Source: Neocallimastix lanati (nom. inval.) (Eukaryota; Neocallimastigomycota; Neocallimastigomycetes; Neocallimastigales; Neocallimastigaceae). From it: DNA of 64,000 nucleotides. The stretch lies in NCBI GenBank assembly GCA_016946835.1, contig JACVTC010000150.1, forward strand, positions 343,848 through 407,847, in the 5' to 3' direction. Under the pieces are notes generated by a model that was not told where the DNA came from, did no database searches, and saw nothing but the letters and a program-made list of their open reading frames with translations. Below are positions 1 through 8,482 of the stretch, piece by piece; positions within the stretch are counted from its first letter, which is position 1, and the number at the start of each line of letters is the position of its first letter. A program made the translations under genes and the position numbers.

Positions 1-637
1 TCAAATTAATATATAAGATTACATATTAAATTAGTATCAAAATTAAGTTAAAGTATTCAATTTTATTGTAATACTGCTTCTCTTTTTTTTGTTTAATTCT
101 TATCTATAATGCATCTTTTATATTATAGATTTATTTTGGTTAATTTGAATATTAGGAAATAATAAAATTTCTATTTAATACAATAAGGAAATAATCAATA
201 AGATTTAAAAATCTATTGTTTTTCCATCTCTTCAACTACTTCCAGAGGCTTTGCTACTTTTATATCTTCAAAAAGATATAAATTGACTACCTTGGAACCC
301 CTTTTTAGGAGAGAGAGAAAAAAAAAAAAAAAAAGAAAAAAAAAAAAAAAAAAAAAAAAAATAGAAATAATAAAAATAAATAAATAAAAAAAAAAAAAAT
401 AAAATAAATAAATAAAAATAATAATAAAAATAAAATAAAAATAAAATAAATAAATAAAAATAATAATAAAAATAAAATAAAAATAAAATAAATAAATAAA
501 AATAATAATAAAAATAAAATAAAAATTAAAATAAAAATATAATAAATAAATAAAAATTATTGTGAAAGAATAAAATTTTTTTTTGTGTTTTAATATTATA
601 TAATTTTTTTTTTTTTTGAATTCCTCGAACCATAACA
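1..637 (+). repeat. 5' LTR of the Ty3 element (3' part only)
   Basis: Positions 1-637 repeat at 7848-8482. The copies agree to the shared terminal CATAACA and diverge immediately afterwards. An A-rich minisatellite with three ~48-bp units (about 408-530) sits inside the LTR and has the same copy number in both LTRs. The only clear difference is in the A-tract near 330, where the right copy has an extra G. The segment of the LTR that would match 7427-7847 lies upstream of the window. Confidence 0.92.
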
Positions 638-644
638 TAAAGTT

Positions 645-666
645 TGGTGGAGATATCGGGGATTTC
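645..666 (+). other. Primer binding site, tRNA-Ala-like
   Basis: Seven bases after the LTR end comes TGGTGGAGATATCGGGGATT. Its reverse complement has the form of a tRNA-Ala 3' end: T-arm, acceptor strand TATCTCC, discriminator A, then CCA. Eukaryotic tRNA-Ala acceptors typically end in CTCCACCA, which fits well. The 7-base gap between LTR and primer site is longer than usual. The primer identity is inferred without the host tRNA set. Confidence 0.75.
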
Positions 667-1291
667 AAAATTAAAAACTAATATTAAAACATACACAATA
701 ATTTTATTTAATTAAATAAAAAAAAAAAAAAAAAAAAATTTTTTTTACAATAATATAGAAATATAATATATACATAAATAAATATTAATAATTTAAAGTA
801 GCACCTACGTCCTTACTATATTAGTTGGATAAATAATTTCATTCAACAAAGTTGTTATATTTCTGTTTGTGCAAGAGAAACAGTGTGATATAAAACTTTG
901 AAATATTTATTCCTGTCAAGTACTAATTAGTAAGAATAATAATTTAATTATATTATACATTTATTCATTAATATAAGAATACTTTTATACAATTTATAAC
1001 TTATTGTAATCGGCGGCTGTTGGATGAAAAACTCCTTAGCTTAAGGCTTTGTTACAATTAAGTGTATATAGTAATTCGTATTTATATTATCGACTAAATT
1101 ATATTATAATTGAAATTATAAATTCAAATTTATAAATATATACATATATATAGTATCTATATATTGATACCAAGACTGTTGATATATATAGATATAAAAA
1201 TTAGACGTTTATATTAGAGAATAGGAGAAGGATTGCTTTACACATAGGGAGGTAGTAGAGCATTATTGAATAAGGTTTAGTGATACAAGTG

Positions 1292-1379
1292 ATAACAGAA
1301 TAGAAAAAGTGGTAAGGTCCCGTGTTCGTACAGGCACACACTACTCTGTTATATTCACTATTCTGACGGTTCAATAGTG
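1292..1379 (+). other. Alternative-pairing hairpin region in the Ty3 leader
   Basis: ATAACAG (1292-1298) can pair with CTGTTAT (1346-1352), while the overlapping CAGAATAG (1296-1303) can pair with CTATTCTG (1358-1365). Independently CACTATT (1356-1362) pairs perfectly with AATAGTG (1373-1379). These pairings exclude each other, so the RNA could take at least two folds. No function is known. Confidence 0.4.
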
Positions 1380-1647
1380 GAGGTCGAACGGCCCTGTAAA
1401 GAATCTGCGGATCCGAAAATAATATAAAGCTAATAATATATATATAAGAAATATTTATAAATTTTCCATATTAATTTTTTTTAATTTAGCAATTAATTTA
1501 TTCCGTGCTACATATAAGAAATTCTAGTGTACTGAATTCCAAAAAAAAAAAAAAAAAAAAAAATTTTTGTTTACTGTTCTTACTCTGTGGTTAAGTGAAA
1601 TTGAGCCAAAGAAGAAGGACTACTATATTTTTTTTACTACCTGTTTG

Positions 1648-1856
1648 ATTTGGTTGTCGAGGTGTATCTTGAACCAAATAATTATCATTATAAGTGGTCG
1701 AAGTGTCATTCGAGCTTATAACCTTAATATAATTATATCTTCTATTGGTGATCGAAAGGTATTCGAACCAATAATATAAAATTTTCTTAGGTGGTCGAGT
1801 GTTATTCGAACCTAAAAATATATTTCTTGTAGGTGGTCGAAGTGTATTTCGAACCT
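1648..1856 (+). repeat. Five imperfect hairpin repeats in the Ty3 leader
   Basis: Five ~26-32-base units lie at 1648-1679, 1689-1720, 1743-1773, 1787-1815 and 1831-1856. Each has a conserved inner stem TCGAA/TTCGA (or a wobble variant) around a GTGTAT-like loop. Each also has a different outer stem that still pairs with itself: ATTTGGTT/AACCAAAT, TATAAG/CTTATA, TATTGGT/ACCAATA, TTAGGT/ACCTAA and AGGT/ACCT. Sequence change with pairing kept indicates selection on RNA (or DNA) structure. Confidence 0.75.
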
Positions 1857-2131
1857 CATATAAATAACTATAAAGATATAATTTAATAAACAATAATTAT
1901 AAAATATTTTAATCTTGGATATCAAAATAAAACAAAACAAAAAAAAAAAACAAAAAAAAAAAAACAAAAAAAAAAAACAAAAAAAAAAAAAAAAAAATTT
2001 TACTTATTTTTTTTTTATCTCTGAAGTGTTTGTAAACTTACCTATTTTTTTTTTCTAATCTCTGAAGTGTTTGTAAACTTATAAATTCTAATACTATATT
2101 ATATATATCTATAACATACTCACACACACAA

Positions 2132-2189
<58 letters not shown>

Positions 2190-2247
2190 TATTATTTTTA
2201 TTTTGAATATTTTACCTATATTACTGTATAATTTCTACTCAAGAAAT

Positions 2248-3207
2248 ATGGCTTCAGTTACTAATGATACTACTAATGTTCCTTCATTTAAAGATCTTAA
2301 AAAGGAACTAAAATATGTTGATAAATTAAACAAGGACCATTTGGATATAAAATCTTGGGCTTCTGAAATTGAGTTATGGATCCAATTACAAAATATCACT
2401 GATCCAAAAACTATTTTTGTTGCTTGCCTATTAACGTCTACTGGTGAACCAAGACAAATTATCCAAGAATTAGAACTACCTGCTACTACAGCAGAAGAAG
2501 ATGTAGAATTGAATGGTTCCACTGATACTGGTGAGATGTCAGGATCTAGCACCAGTAGCTCTACTAGTTCAAGTAGTTCTAGTAATGATAGTGTTAGAAC
2601 TAACCGTTATCCTTCTTTTGTCGAGATCGTCAACGCTCTTGAAGTATTCTATGGGGCAAAGGAAGATCAGAATACCTTATTAAGGGAATTGCGTGCTCTT
2701 AAAATTGGTAGAAATGAAAAAGTAAGGGATTTTAATAAAAGATATCGGACATTATATTTAAAATTAGATAAAACTCACAAAAAACAAATCAGTATCTTGG
2801 ACTATGCTGATGCACTTGAGAATAATATTGAGGCCTGGAAAAGAGTAACTTTAATTGATGATATACCACTTTCAAAGGCTTATGAAATTGCAGAAAAAGT
2901 GGATAGACTTGCTGTGAGGTTACATCGTGTACCAAGTCCTAATAGAAATGTTTCCAACAATAATAATAATAATTATAATAAGAGTCGTAGTTCACCACCA
3001 AGAAATACTTATGAAAACAGGGACAATAGGAAAGTTTCTGATGAAAGTGAAAGGGAGAACCTTACACGTGGACCAAGAAACTCTACCGTCAAAACCTGTT
3101 TCTTCTGTAAGGAACCTGGACATTATCAACAACATTGTCCCAAACTACAAGCCATTATAGAAGAAAATAAGAAACAGATTTTTTCCAAAGGACCTTTAAA
3201 CCAGTAG
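2248..3207 (+). CDS. gag: Gag polyprotein of Ty3/gypsy element
   Basis: This is a 319-residue structural protein that forms the virus-like particle around element RNA. The first ATG of the open frame is at 2248, after a long A run; the frame is open slightly upstream but without an ATG. The N-terminal half has the helical, Trp-containing capsid character of Ty3/gypsy Gag (KSWASEIELWIQL). Residues ~100-125 are a Ser-rich linker and residues ~230-250 an Asn-rich stretch. A single CCHC zinc knuckle, CFFCKEPGHYQQHC (C-X2-C-X4-H-X4-C), lies at residues 284-297, close to the C terminus, and would bind RNA. The frame ends ...GPLNQ-stop inside a -1 frameshift cassette that feeds ribosomes into pol. 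Confidence 0.95.
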   Translation: MASVTNDTTNVPSFKDLKKELKYVDKLNKDHLDIKSWASEIELWIQLQNITDPKTIFVACLLTSTGEPRQIIQELELPATTAEEDVELNGSTDTGEMSGSSTSSSTSSSSSSNDSVRTNRYPSFVEIVNALEVFYGAKEDQNTLLRELRALKIGRNEKVRDFNKRYRTLYLKLDKTHKKQISILDYADALENNIEAWKRVTLIDDIPLSKAYEIAEKVDRLAVRLHRVPSPNRNVSNNNNNNYNKSRSSPPRNTYENRDNRKVSDESERENLTRGPRNSTVKTCFFCKEPGHYQQHCPKLQAIIEENKKQIFSKGPLNQ

Positions 3208-3227
3208 AAGGGAGAGGAAGCACTCCC
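3195..3227 (+). promoter_or_regulatory. Programmed -1 ribosomal frameshift site (gag to pol)
   Basis: The heptamer T TTA AAC (3195-3201) is in register with gag codons CCT TTA AAC, two codons before the gag stop TAG (3205-3207). It is a canonical X XXY YYZ slippery site. Eight bases downstream, GGGAG (3210-3214) pairs with CTCCC (3223-3227) around an 8-base loop, which is the expected spacing for a stimulatory stem. The pol frame is open from 3171 and lies in the -1 frame, so slippage gives Gag-Pol directly. Confidence 0.85.
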
Positions 3228-6200
3228 ATCAAAAAAATAGCTTCATTAAAATATACTTCCAATTCTTCTGATGCAGAAAGTAAAGACTACAGAGTGGATT
3301 ATACTATCAAAAGTCATGATCAGGTAGGAGAATATTTTGTCGGTGCGGCAAAAAGAAAACTTGATGAAAGTGATGTTGAGTTAGATAATGGAAAAGGAAG
3401 GAAAATTCATAAAAGCCTACGTGATAATCCACGACCTATAAACACTCCTGCATTAAGAAAAAGAAAAGAAAGAGAATTGGAAACTGAAGAGGTGATACCT
3501 CATAAGAAACAGTTGCAAACATCAATAATTATGCAACCAAATATCAATAAAGAAAAGAAAATTGAAAAAGCAATACGTGATAAAGAAAGATTTTTGAAAT
3601 CTAGTACTAATTCTAAAGAATTCGAAACTGCATCATCCAGTCAGTCTAATGTAAACTTAATTACTAATAAAGAGGAAATAACTTCAAAAGTTGATAATGT
3701 AGAAGCTCCAAGGGAAATTAACCAAACTAGAGAAAGAAAAAAAGACAAAAATAATAATAATAATACTAGTAATCCTAATAATAGTAACAACGGAACTATT
3801 AGAAAAACCCCAGTCGTAAATGATATTAATAATAATAATACTATTAATATTAATAATAATGAAACTATTATCGATAATAATCATGTAACGAATAATAAAA
3901 ATATATTAAATAAATTAATTAATACAGATGGTATTAATAATAATAATAATAATGATAATAATAATAGTATGAAAATACCTCGGGTAAATCGAATTATTAA
4001 AATGCTTTCTAATTATAAGGAATATGATGTATGGGATGATTTAAGCAATACCAAGTGTAATATTACCTTTGGACAGCTTTGGAATGCTGCGCCTAAAATA
4101 AGAAGTCAAGTCTCCCAAGGTTTAAAACTAGTAAAAGCCACCACTAATGTTGTTGGCGCTATTAATAATGTAGTTGCTACTACAACATTAGTTAATAATG
4201 TTGATCATAACTATAAAAGTAAAAGTACAGAAATAACAGAGGAGGATATTGCAATGGTAGATGCCTCTGTTGATGGTGTATCTGGAAAATTACTTATTGA
4301 TACGTGTAGTAATTTAAATATTATGTCACAAAAATATTATAATTCTCTACCATACCAATATACCGTTGTTGGTCATAGTTGTGGTAGAATAATGCTTGCC
4401 ACTAGAGACGATGAATACTCTGAAGGAATAGTCGTTAGGATACCTGTGAAAGTTAATGAGCTTTCATTGTTAATTGATTTCCGAATTGTAGAAAAAGAGG
4501 AACCATTTTATGACATGCTAATTAATTTAAAAACTATAGTTGATAATAGATTATTTATTAATCCCTTAAATAATTGCTTATGTAAATATAACATGGATGG
4601 TACTATCAGTTCTATTACACCAATAAATAATTCTGCAATTGACGAAAAATATATTTGTAGTGTTAACAAATTACTTGAGGATAATAGTAAGGAAAAATAT
4701 GCTGGTGGGGAATTAAAGAAATTAGAAGGATTACCACCTATGGAATATATACATAATACAATATTTATGAATACTCTAAATGAAAAATATAGAACTGATA
4801 TAATACACCTATTAGAGGACAATATAGAAATTGTTGCTACGTCGTCTGAGGAATTAACACCATCATTGCTTTCACCACACAAAATAAATCTAAAAGCTGG
4901 TACCAAACCTATAAAACAAAGAGCTTATCGGCTAACAAAATTAAAGACAGATATTTTAAAGGAAGAATTAACTAAGTTAATTAATAAAAAGTTAATTGAG
5001 CCTTCAAATTCTGAATGGTCTTCGCCTATTGTTCTAGTACCAAAGCCTAATGGGAAATGGCGTATGTGTGTAGATTATAGGAAGGTTAATGATTCTACTA
5101 TAAAGGATTCTTATTCTATACCATACATTGATGAAATTTTTGATAGTCTCAATGGTGCAACTATCTTCACTACCATTGACTTATACTCTGGATATCACCA
5201 AATTTTAATGGAGGAAGAAAGTATTGGTATAACAACTTTCACCACTAAGTTTGGTAACTACCAATTTAAAGTTATGCCATTTGGTTTAACCAACGCTCCT
5301 GCAACCTTTCAAAGAGAAATGAATAGAATCCTATTTCCTTTAATAGGAAAGTGTGTTTATAATTTTATCGATGATATACTTATATACTCTAAAACAGTTG
5401 AAGAACACCTCCAACATATTCAACAAGTTTTATCCATACTCAAAGAAAATAGATTAAAACTTAATATTGAAAAGTGTCACTTCATGAAAACAGAAGTGAA
5501 TGTTTTGGGGCATAGATTAACCACTAAAGGCTTAAAACCTCTTGATAGTAAAATCGAGGTTATCAGAGATTGGAAACCCCCTCAGGACATCCATGAATTA
5601 CGTTCATTTTTAGGAGCTGTTGGATACTATAGAAATTTCATCGATAAATATTCACAAATTACTGCGTGTTTGTGTAAATTATTAAGGAAAGGTGTGAAGT
5701 ATGTTTGGACTAGTGAACACCAAAAATCGTTTGAAGTACTGAAAGAAAAACTAATAAATGCACCCATATTAAGTTTCCCTCAGTTTGATAAAGAATTTAT
5801 TATACGTACCGATGCTTCTTATGATGGAATAGGAGGTGTGTTATTACAAAAAGATAATGAAACTGGAAAAGAACACCCTATTCACTTTATTAGTAGAAGT
5901 TTGACCAGAGCAGAAAAGCATTATGGTATAACTGACCTAGAAGGTGCTGCCCTATATTATTGTATAACTAAATTAAAACCGTATATAGATGGAAATCCAA
6001 TACCAACTATTGTATATACGGACCATAAACCGTTACTAGGGTTGTTCAAAAATAAGGAACCACATAATGCAAGGCAAACTAGATGGTGTTTGACAGCTAG
6101 TATGCTTGGTGTAGACATTAGATATGAAACCGGTAAAAAGAATGTGCTTGCTGATGCCCTATCCCGAATGAAAAATAATAAAGAAAATGTAGTTTTAGCT

Positions 6201-7403
6201 ACGAAAATAATTAACCATGATATTACGAATGATGAAAATGAAGCCTTATTATCCAAAGTAATACATGATTTTATCAATGAAAAATTCACCACTATTGATG
6301 GTATTGACTACTTTATTGATGGTAACAATTATAGAAAATTAGTAACCGATCTTAATGAAAGAATAAAATTAATATTAGAGGCTCATAATATTGGACACGA
6401 TGGTTATTATAAGACTTATCAACGTTTACGTAAGAGTTATTATTGGAACGACATGGTGAATGATGTTAAACGTGTTGTCAGTAAGTGTGAAAAATGTCAA
6501 TTAAATCGACCACAACCTTATCCAGAGCCTACAGAAAATCTACCTACTAAAGTGGAAGGACCTTTTGTACATCTTGGTTTGGACATTATCGGTCCACTGG
6601 TTAAAACTAGAAGTAATAATCAATATATAATAGTAGCTGTTGATTATTTCACTAAGTGGGTAGAAGCAGAACCGACTGAAAATATCACTTCTAAAGACGT
6701 AATTAAGTTCCTTATTAACGTATTTTCTCGTCATGGAGTTCCCCAAGTAATTACCACCGATAATGGTGCCCAATTTACATCAGATATGACTAAAATATTT
6801 TTAGATCTATATGATGTATATATAAAATTTGTTACAACATATCATCCCGAATCTAATGGACTTACGGAAAATCGTAATAAAGAAATTGGTAAACTCCTTA
6901 GATTGCTTGGGACAAAAAATAAAGATTGGGATGAGGTATTACCCTCTGCTCTCTGGGCTTTAAGAACCGTTAAAAATAGTACCACTAACCATTCTAGTTT
7001 TGAATTAGTTTATGGTCGTGAAGACCAACAACCTTTTGATATAGCTGCAAGACCGACTAAAGGTATAAATAAATCTTCTGATGAAATTCTATTGGAAAAG
7101 TTTATATCTCATTATAGATGGACCATAGAAGCATCAGAAAATGTGAAAAATGCAAATAAATATTGGGCTGTTAGACGAGAAGAAAAACAAAGTATGAATC
7201 AGGCTAAGGAAATCAAGGAGGGAGATTTAGTCCTAGTTAGAAACTTTAGTAGAACTAAACTAGAACCTTATTTTAATGGACCTTTAAAAGTAATCAAGAA
7301 AAAGTTTAATACAGTTACGTTAGCTGATCCAAATTCAGGAATATTATTAAATCGGAATGTACACCTCAAAAATATAGTAAAATATAACTCAGCTACAATA
7401 TAG
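3201..7403 (+). CDS. pol: Pol polyprotein (PR-RT-RNase H-integrase), made by -1 frameshift
   Basis: The pol frame has no ATG near its start and is entered at codon 3201 after the frameshift, giving ~1400 residues. Residues ~1-300 are basic and Asn-rich, unlike other Pol starts. The protease core is near residue 365 (LLIDTCSNLNIM), with DTC in place of the usual D-T/S-G. Reverse transcriptase spans ~570-750, with FIDD at 722-725. RNase H includes TDAS (Asp 871) and TDHKPL (~940). Integrase has an HX3H...CX2C zinc domain (~1062-1099) and a D-D-35-E core at Asp1128, Asp1187 and Glu1223. A GPY/F-type end (LEPYFNGPLKVI, ~1354) follows, with no chromodomain after it. No stop or frameshift interrupts it, so it is probably active or recently active. 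Confidence 0.95.
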   Translation, partial: PVEGRGSTPIKKIASLKYTSNSSDAESKDYRVDYTIKSHDQVGEYFVGAAKRKLDESDVELDNGKGRKIHKSLRDNPRPINTPALRKRKERELETEEVIPHKKQLQTSIIMQPNINKEKKIEKAIRDKERFLKSSTNSKEFETASSSQSNVNLITNKEEITSKVDNVEAPREINQTRERKKDKNNNNNTSNPNNSNNGTIRKTPVVNDINNNNTININNNETIIDNNHVTNNKNILNKLINTDGINNNNNNDNNNSMKIPRVNRIIKMLSNYKEYDVWDDLSNTKCNITFGQLWNAAPKIRSQVSQGLKLVKATTNVVGAINNVVATTTLVNNVDHNYKSKSTEITEEDIAMVDASVDGVSGKLLIDTCSNLNIMSQKYYNSLPYQYTVVGHSCGRIMLATRDDEYSEGIVVRIPVKVNELSLLIDFRIVEKEEPFYDMLINLKTIVDNRLFINPLNNCLCKYNMDGTISSITPINNSAIDEKYICSVNKLLEDNSKEKYAGGELKKLEGLPPMEYIHNTIFMNTLNEKYRTDIIHLLEDNIEIVATSSEELTPSLLSPHKINLKAGTKPIKQRAYRLTKLKTDILKEELTKLINKKLIEPSNSEWSSPIVLVPKPNGKWRMCVDYRKVNDSTIKDSYSIPYIDEIFDSLNGATIFTTIDLYSGYHQILMEEESIGITTFTTKFGNYQFKVMPFGLTNAPATFQREMNRILFPLIGKCVYNFIDDILIYSKTVEEHLQHIQQVLSILKENRLKLNIEKCHFMKTEVNVLGHRLTTKGLKPLDSKIEVIRDWKPPQDIHELRSFLGAVGYYRNFIDKYSQITACLCKLLRKGVKYVWTSEHQKSFEVLKEKLINAPILSFPQFDKEFIIRTDASYDGIGGVLLQKDNETGKEHPIHFISRSLTRAEKHYGITDLEGAALYYCITKLKPYIDGNPIPTIVYTDHKPLLGLFKNKEPHNARQTRWCLTASMLGVDIRYETGKKNVLADALSRMKNNKENVVLATKIINHDITNDENEALLSKVIHDFINEKFTTIDGIDYFIDGNNYRKLVTDLNERIKLILEAHNIGHDGYYKTYQRLRKSYYWNDMVNDVKRVVSKCEKCQLNRPQPYPEPTENLPTKVEGPFVHLGLDIIGPLVKTRSNNQYIIVAVDYFTKWVEAEPTENITSKDVIKFLINVFSRHGVPQVITTDNGAQFTSDMTKIFLDLYDVYIKFVTTYHPESNGLTENRNKEIGKLLRLLGTKNKDWDEVLPSALWALRTVKNSTTNHSSFELVYGREDQQPFDIAARPTKGINKSSDEILLEKFISHYRWTIEASENVKNANKYWAVRREEKQSMNQAKEIKEGDLVLVRNFSRTKLEPYFNGPLKVIKKKFNTVTLADPNSGILLNRNVHLKNIVKYNSATI

Positions 7404-7410
7404 CTTGAGT

Positions 7411-7426
7411 CTTAGCGGGGGCATCG
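7411..7426 (+). other. Polypurine tract region of the Ty3 element
   Basis: AGCGGGGG (7414-7421) is the only G-run between the pol stop and the LTR and is the likely primer for plus-strand DNA. The purine run is short and is separated by CATCG from the first TG (7427), so the exact LTR start is uncertain by a few bases. Confidence 0.55.
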
Positions 7427-8482
7427 TGATAAAGAATGAAGTAATAAATTGATTCTTATTAAAAACCTTTTAATATAGTCAAGGTGAATTTTAAAATATT
7501 AATAAATTTATGTATTCTTTACATTAATAATTTTACTATATTATTTGATCTGAAAATTTAAGTTTATACATAAAATTTAATTTAAATTTATGTTCATTCC
7601 TTATAAAGGTAAATTAAATTTATGAGAGTTTAGCAATAACATAGTACTAATTACTTTTAGTATTATTTTTCTAAATAAGGAATAATTCCTGTATATAAAC
7701 AACTTAAATAACTTTATCAATATTTCTGTCTTTCGAATTAAGAAATAATTGAAATGAAAGAAATAAATAAAATAAAATTTTCTGTATTTAAAATTGTAAA
7801 AGATTTTTCATATATTAATAAATGTATTTTATTTTCTATTATGTCATTCAAATTAATATATAAGATTACATATTAAATTAGTATCAAAATTAAGTTAAAG
7901 TATTCAATTTTATTGTAATACTGCTTCTCTTTTTTTTGTTTAATTCTTATCTATAATGCATCTTTTATATTATAGATTTATTTTGGTTAATTTGAATATT
8001 AGGAAATAATAAAATTTCTATTTAATACAATAAGGAAATAATCAATAAGATTTAAAAATCTATTGTTTTTCCATCTCTTCAACTACTTCCAGAGGCTTTG
8101 CTACTTTTATATCTTCAAAAAGATATAAATTGACTACCTTGGAACCCCTTTTTAGGAGAGAGAGAAAAAAAAAAAAAAAAAGAAAAAAAAAAAAAAGAAA
8201 AAAAAATAGAAATAATAAAAATAAATAAATAAAAAAAAAAAAAATAAAATAAATAAATAAAAATAATAATAAAAATAAAATAAAAATAAAATAAATAAAT
8301 AAAAATAATAATAAAAATAAAATAAAAATAAAATAAATAAATAAAAATAATAATAAAAATAAAATAAAAATTAAAATAAAAATATAATAAATAAATAAAA
8401 ATTATTGTGAAAGAATAAAATTTTTTTTTGTGTTTTAATATTATATAATTTTTTTTTTTTTTGAATTCCTCGAACCATAACA
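7427..8482 (+). repeat. 3' LTR of the Ty3 element
   Basis: The end is fixed at 8482 (…CATAACA) by divergence from the left copy. The start is placed at TGATAAAG (7427), giving TG...CA ends and a ~1056-bp LTR. Only 7848-8482 can be confirmed against the left copy in this window. The sequence carries the same three-unit A-rich minisatellite (about 8255-8376). It includes AT-rich promoter-like and AATAAA-like sequence, but no single element can be assigned. Confidence 0.8.

Larger units (their letters stand above)
638..2247 (+). other. Long untranslated leader of the Ty3 element
   Basis: About 1.6 kb separates the LTR from the first gag ATG with no long reading frame. It is richer in G and C than the surroundings around 1010-1430 and 1600-1860, and it contains several self-complementary segments (listed separately). 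A 24-base segment starting ATCTCTGAAG is directly duplicated near 2018 and 2059. The last ~115 bases before gag contain A runs of more than 40 bases (about 2132-2186). Such a leader would be expected to hold packaging and dimerisation signals; that role is inferred. Confidence 0.7.
1..8482 (+). mobile_element. Ty3/gypsy LTR retrotransposon, 5' LTR cut by window edge
   Basis: The order is LTR, tRNA primer site, long leader, gag, frameshift site, pol (protease, reverse transcriptase, RNase H, integrase), purine tract, LTR. Integrase follows RNase H, which is the Ty3/gypsy order. Both gag and pol are open throughout. The two LTR copies align base for base over the shared 630 bp apart from the A-rich tract, so insertion is recent. 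The left boundary and target duplication lie outside the window. The right boundary at 8482 abuts A/T sequence that matches the 3' UTR of a LINE copy at 24400-24700, which indicates that the element inserted into an older LINE. Confidence 0.95.

Noticed and set aside
213-668. Minus-strand frame within the Ty3 LTR
   Set aside because: It runs through the A-rich LTR minisatellite and is repeated in the other LTR; it has no protein-like composition.
3294-3296. Independent start of the pol gene at GTG 3294
   Set aside because: The frame is open further upstream to 3171 and is joined to gag by a well-placed -1 frameshift site.
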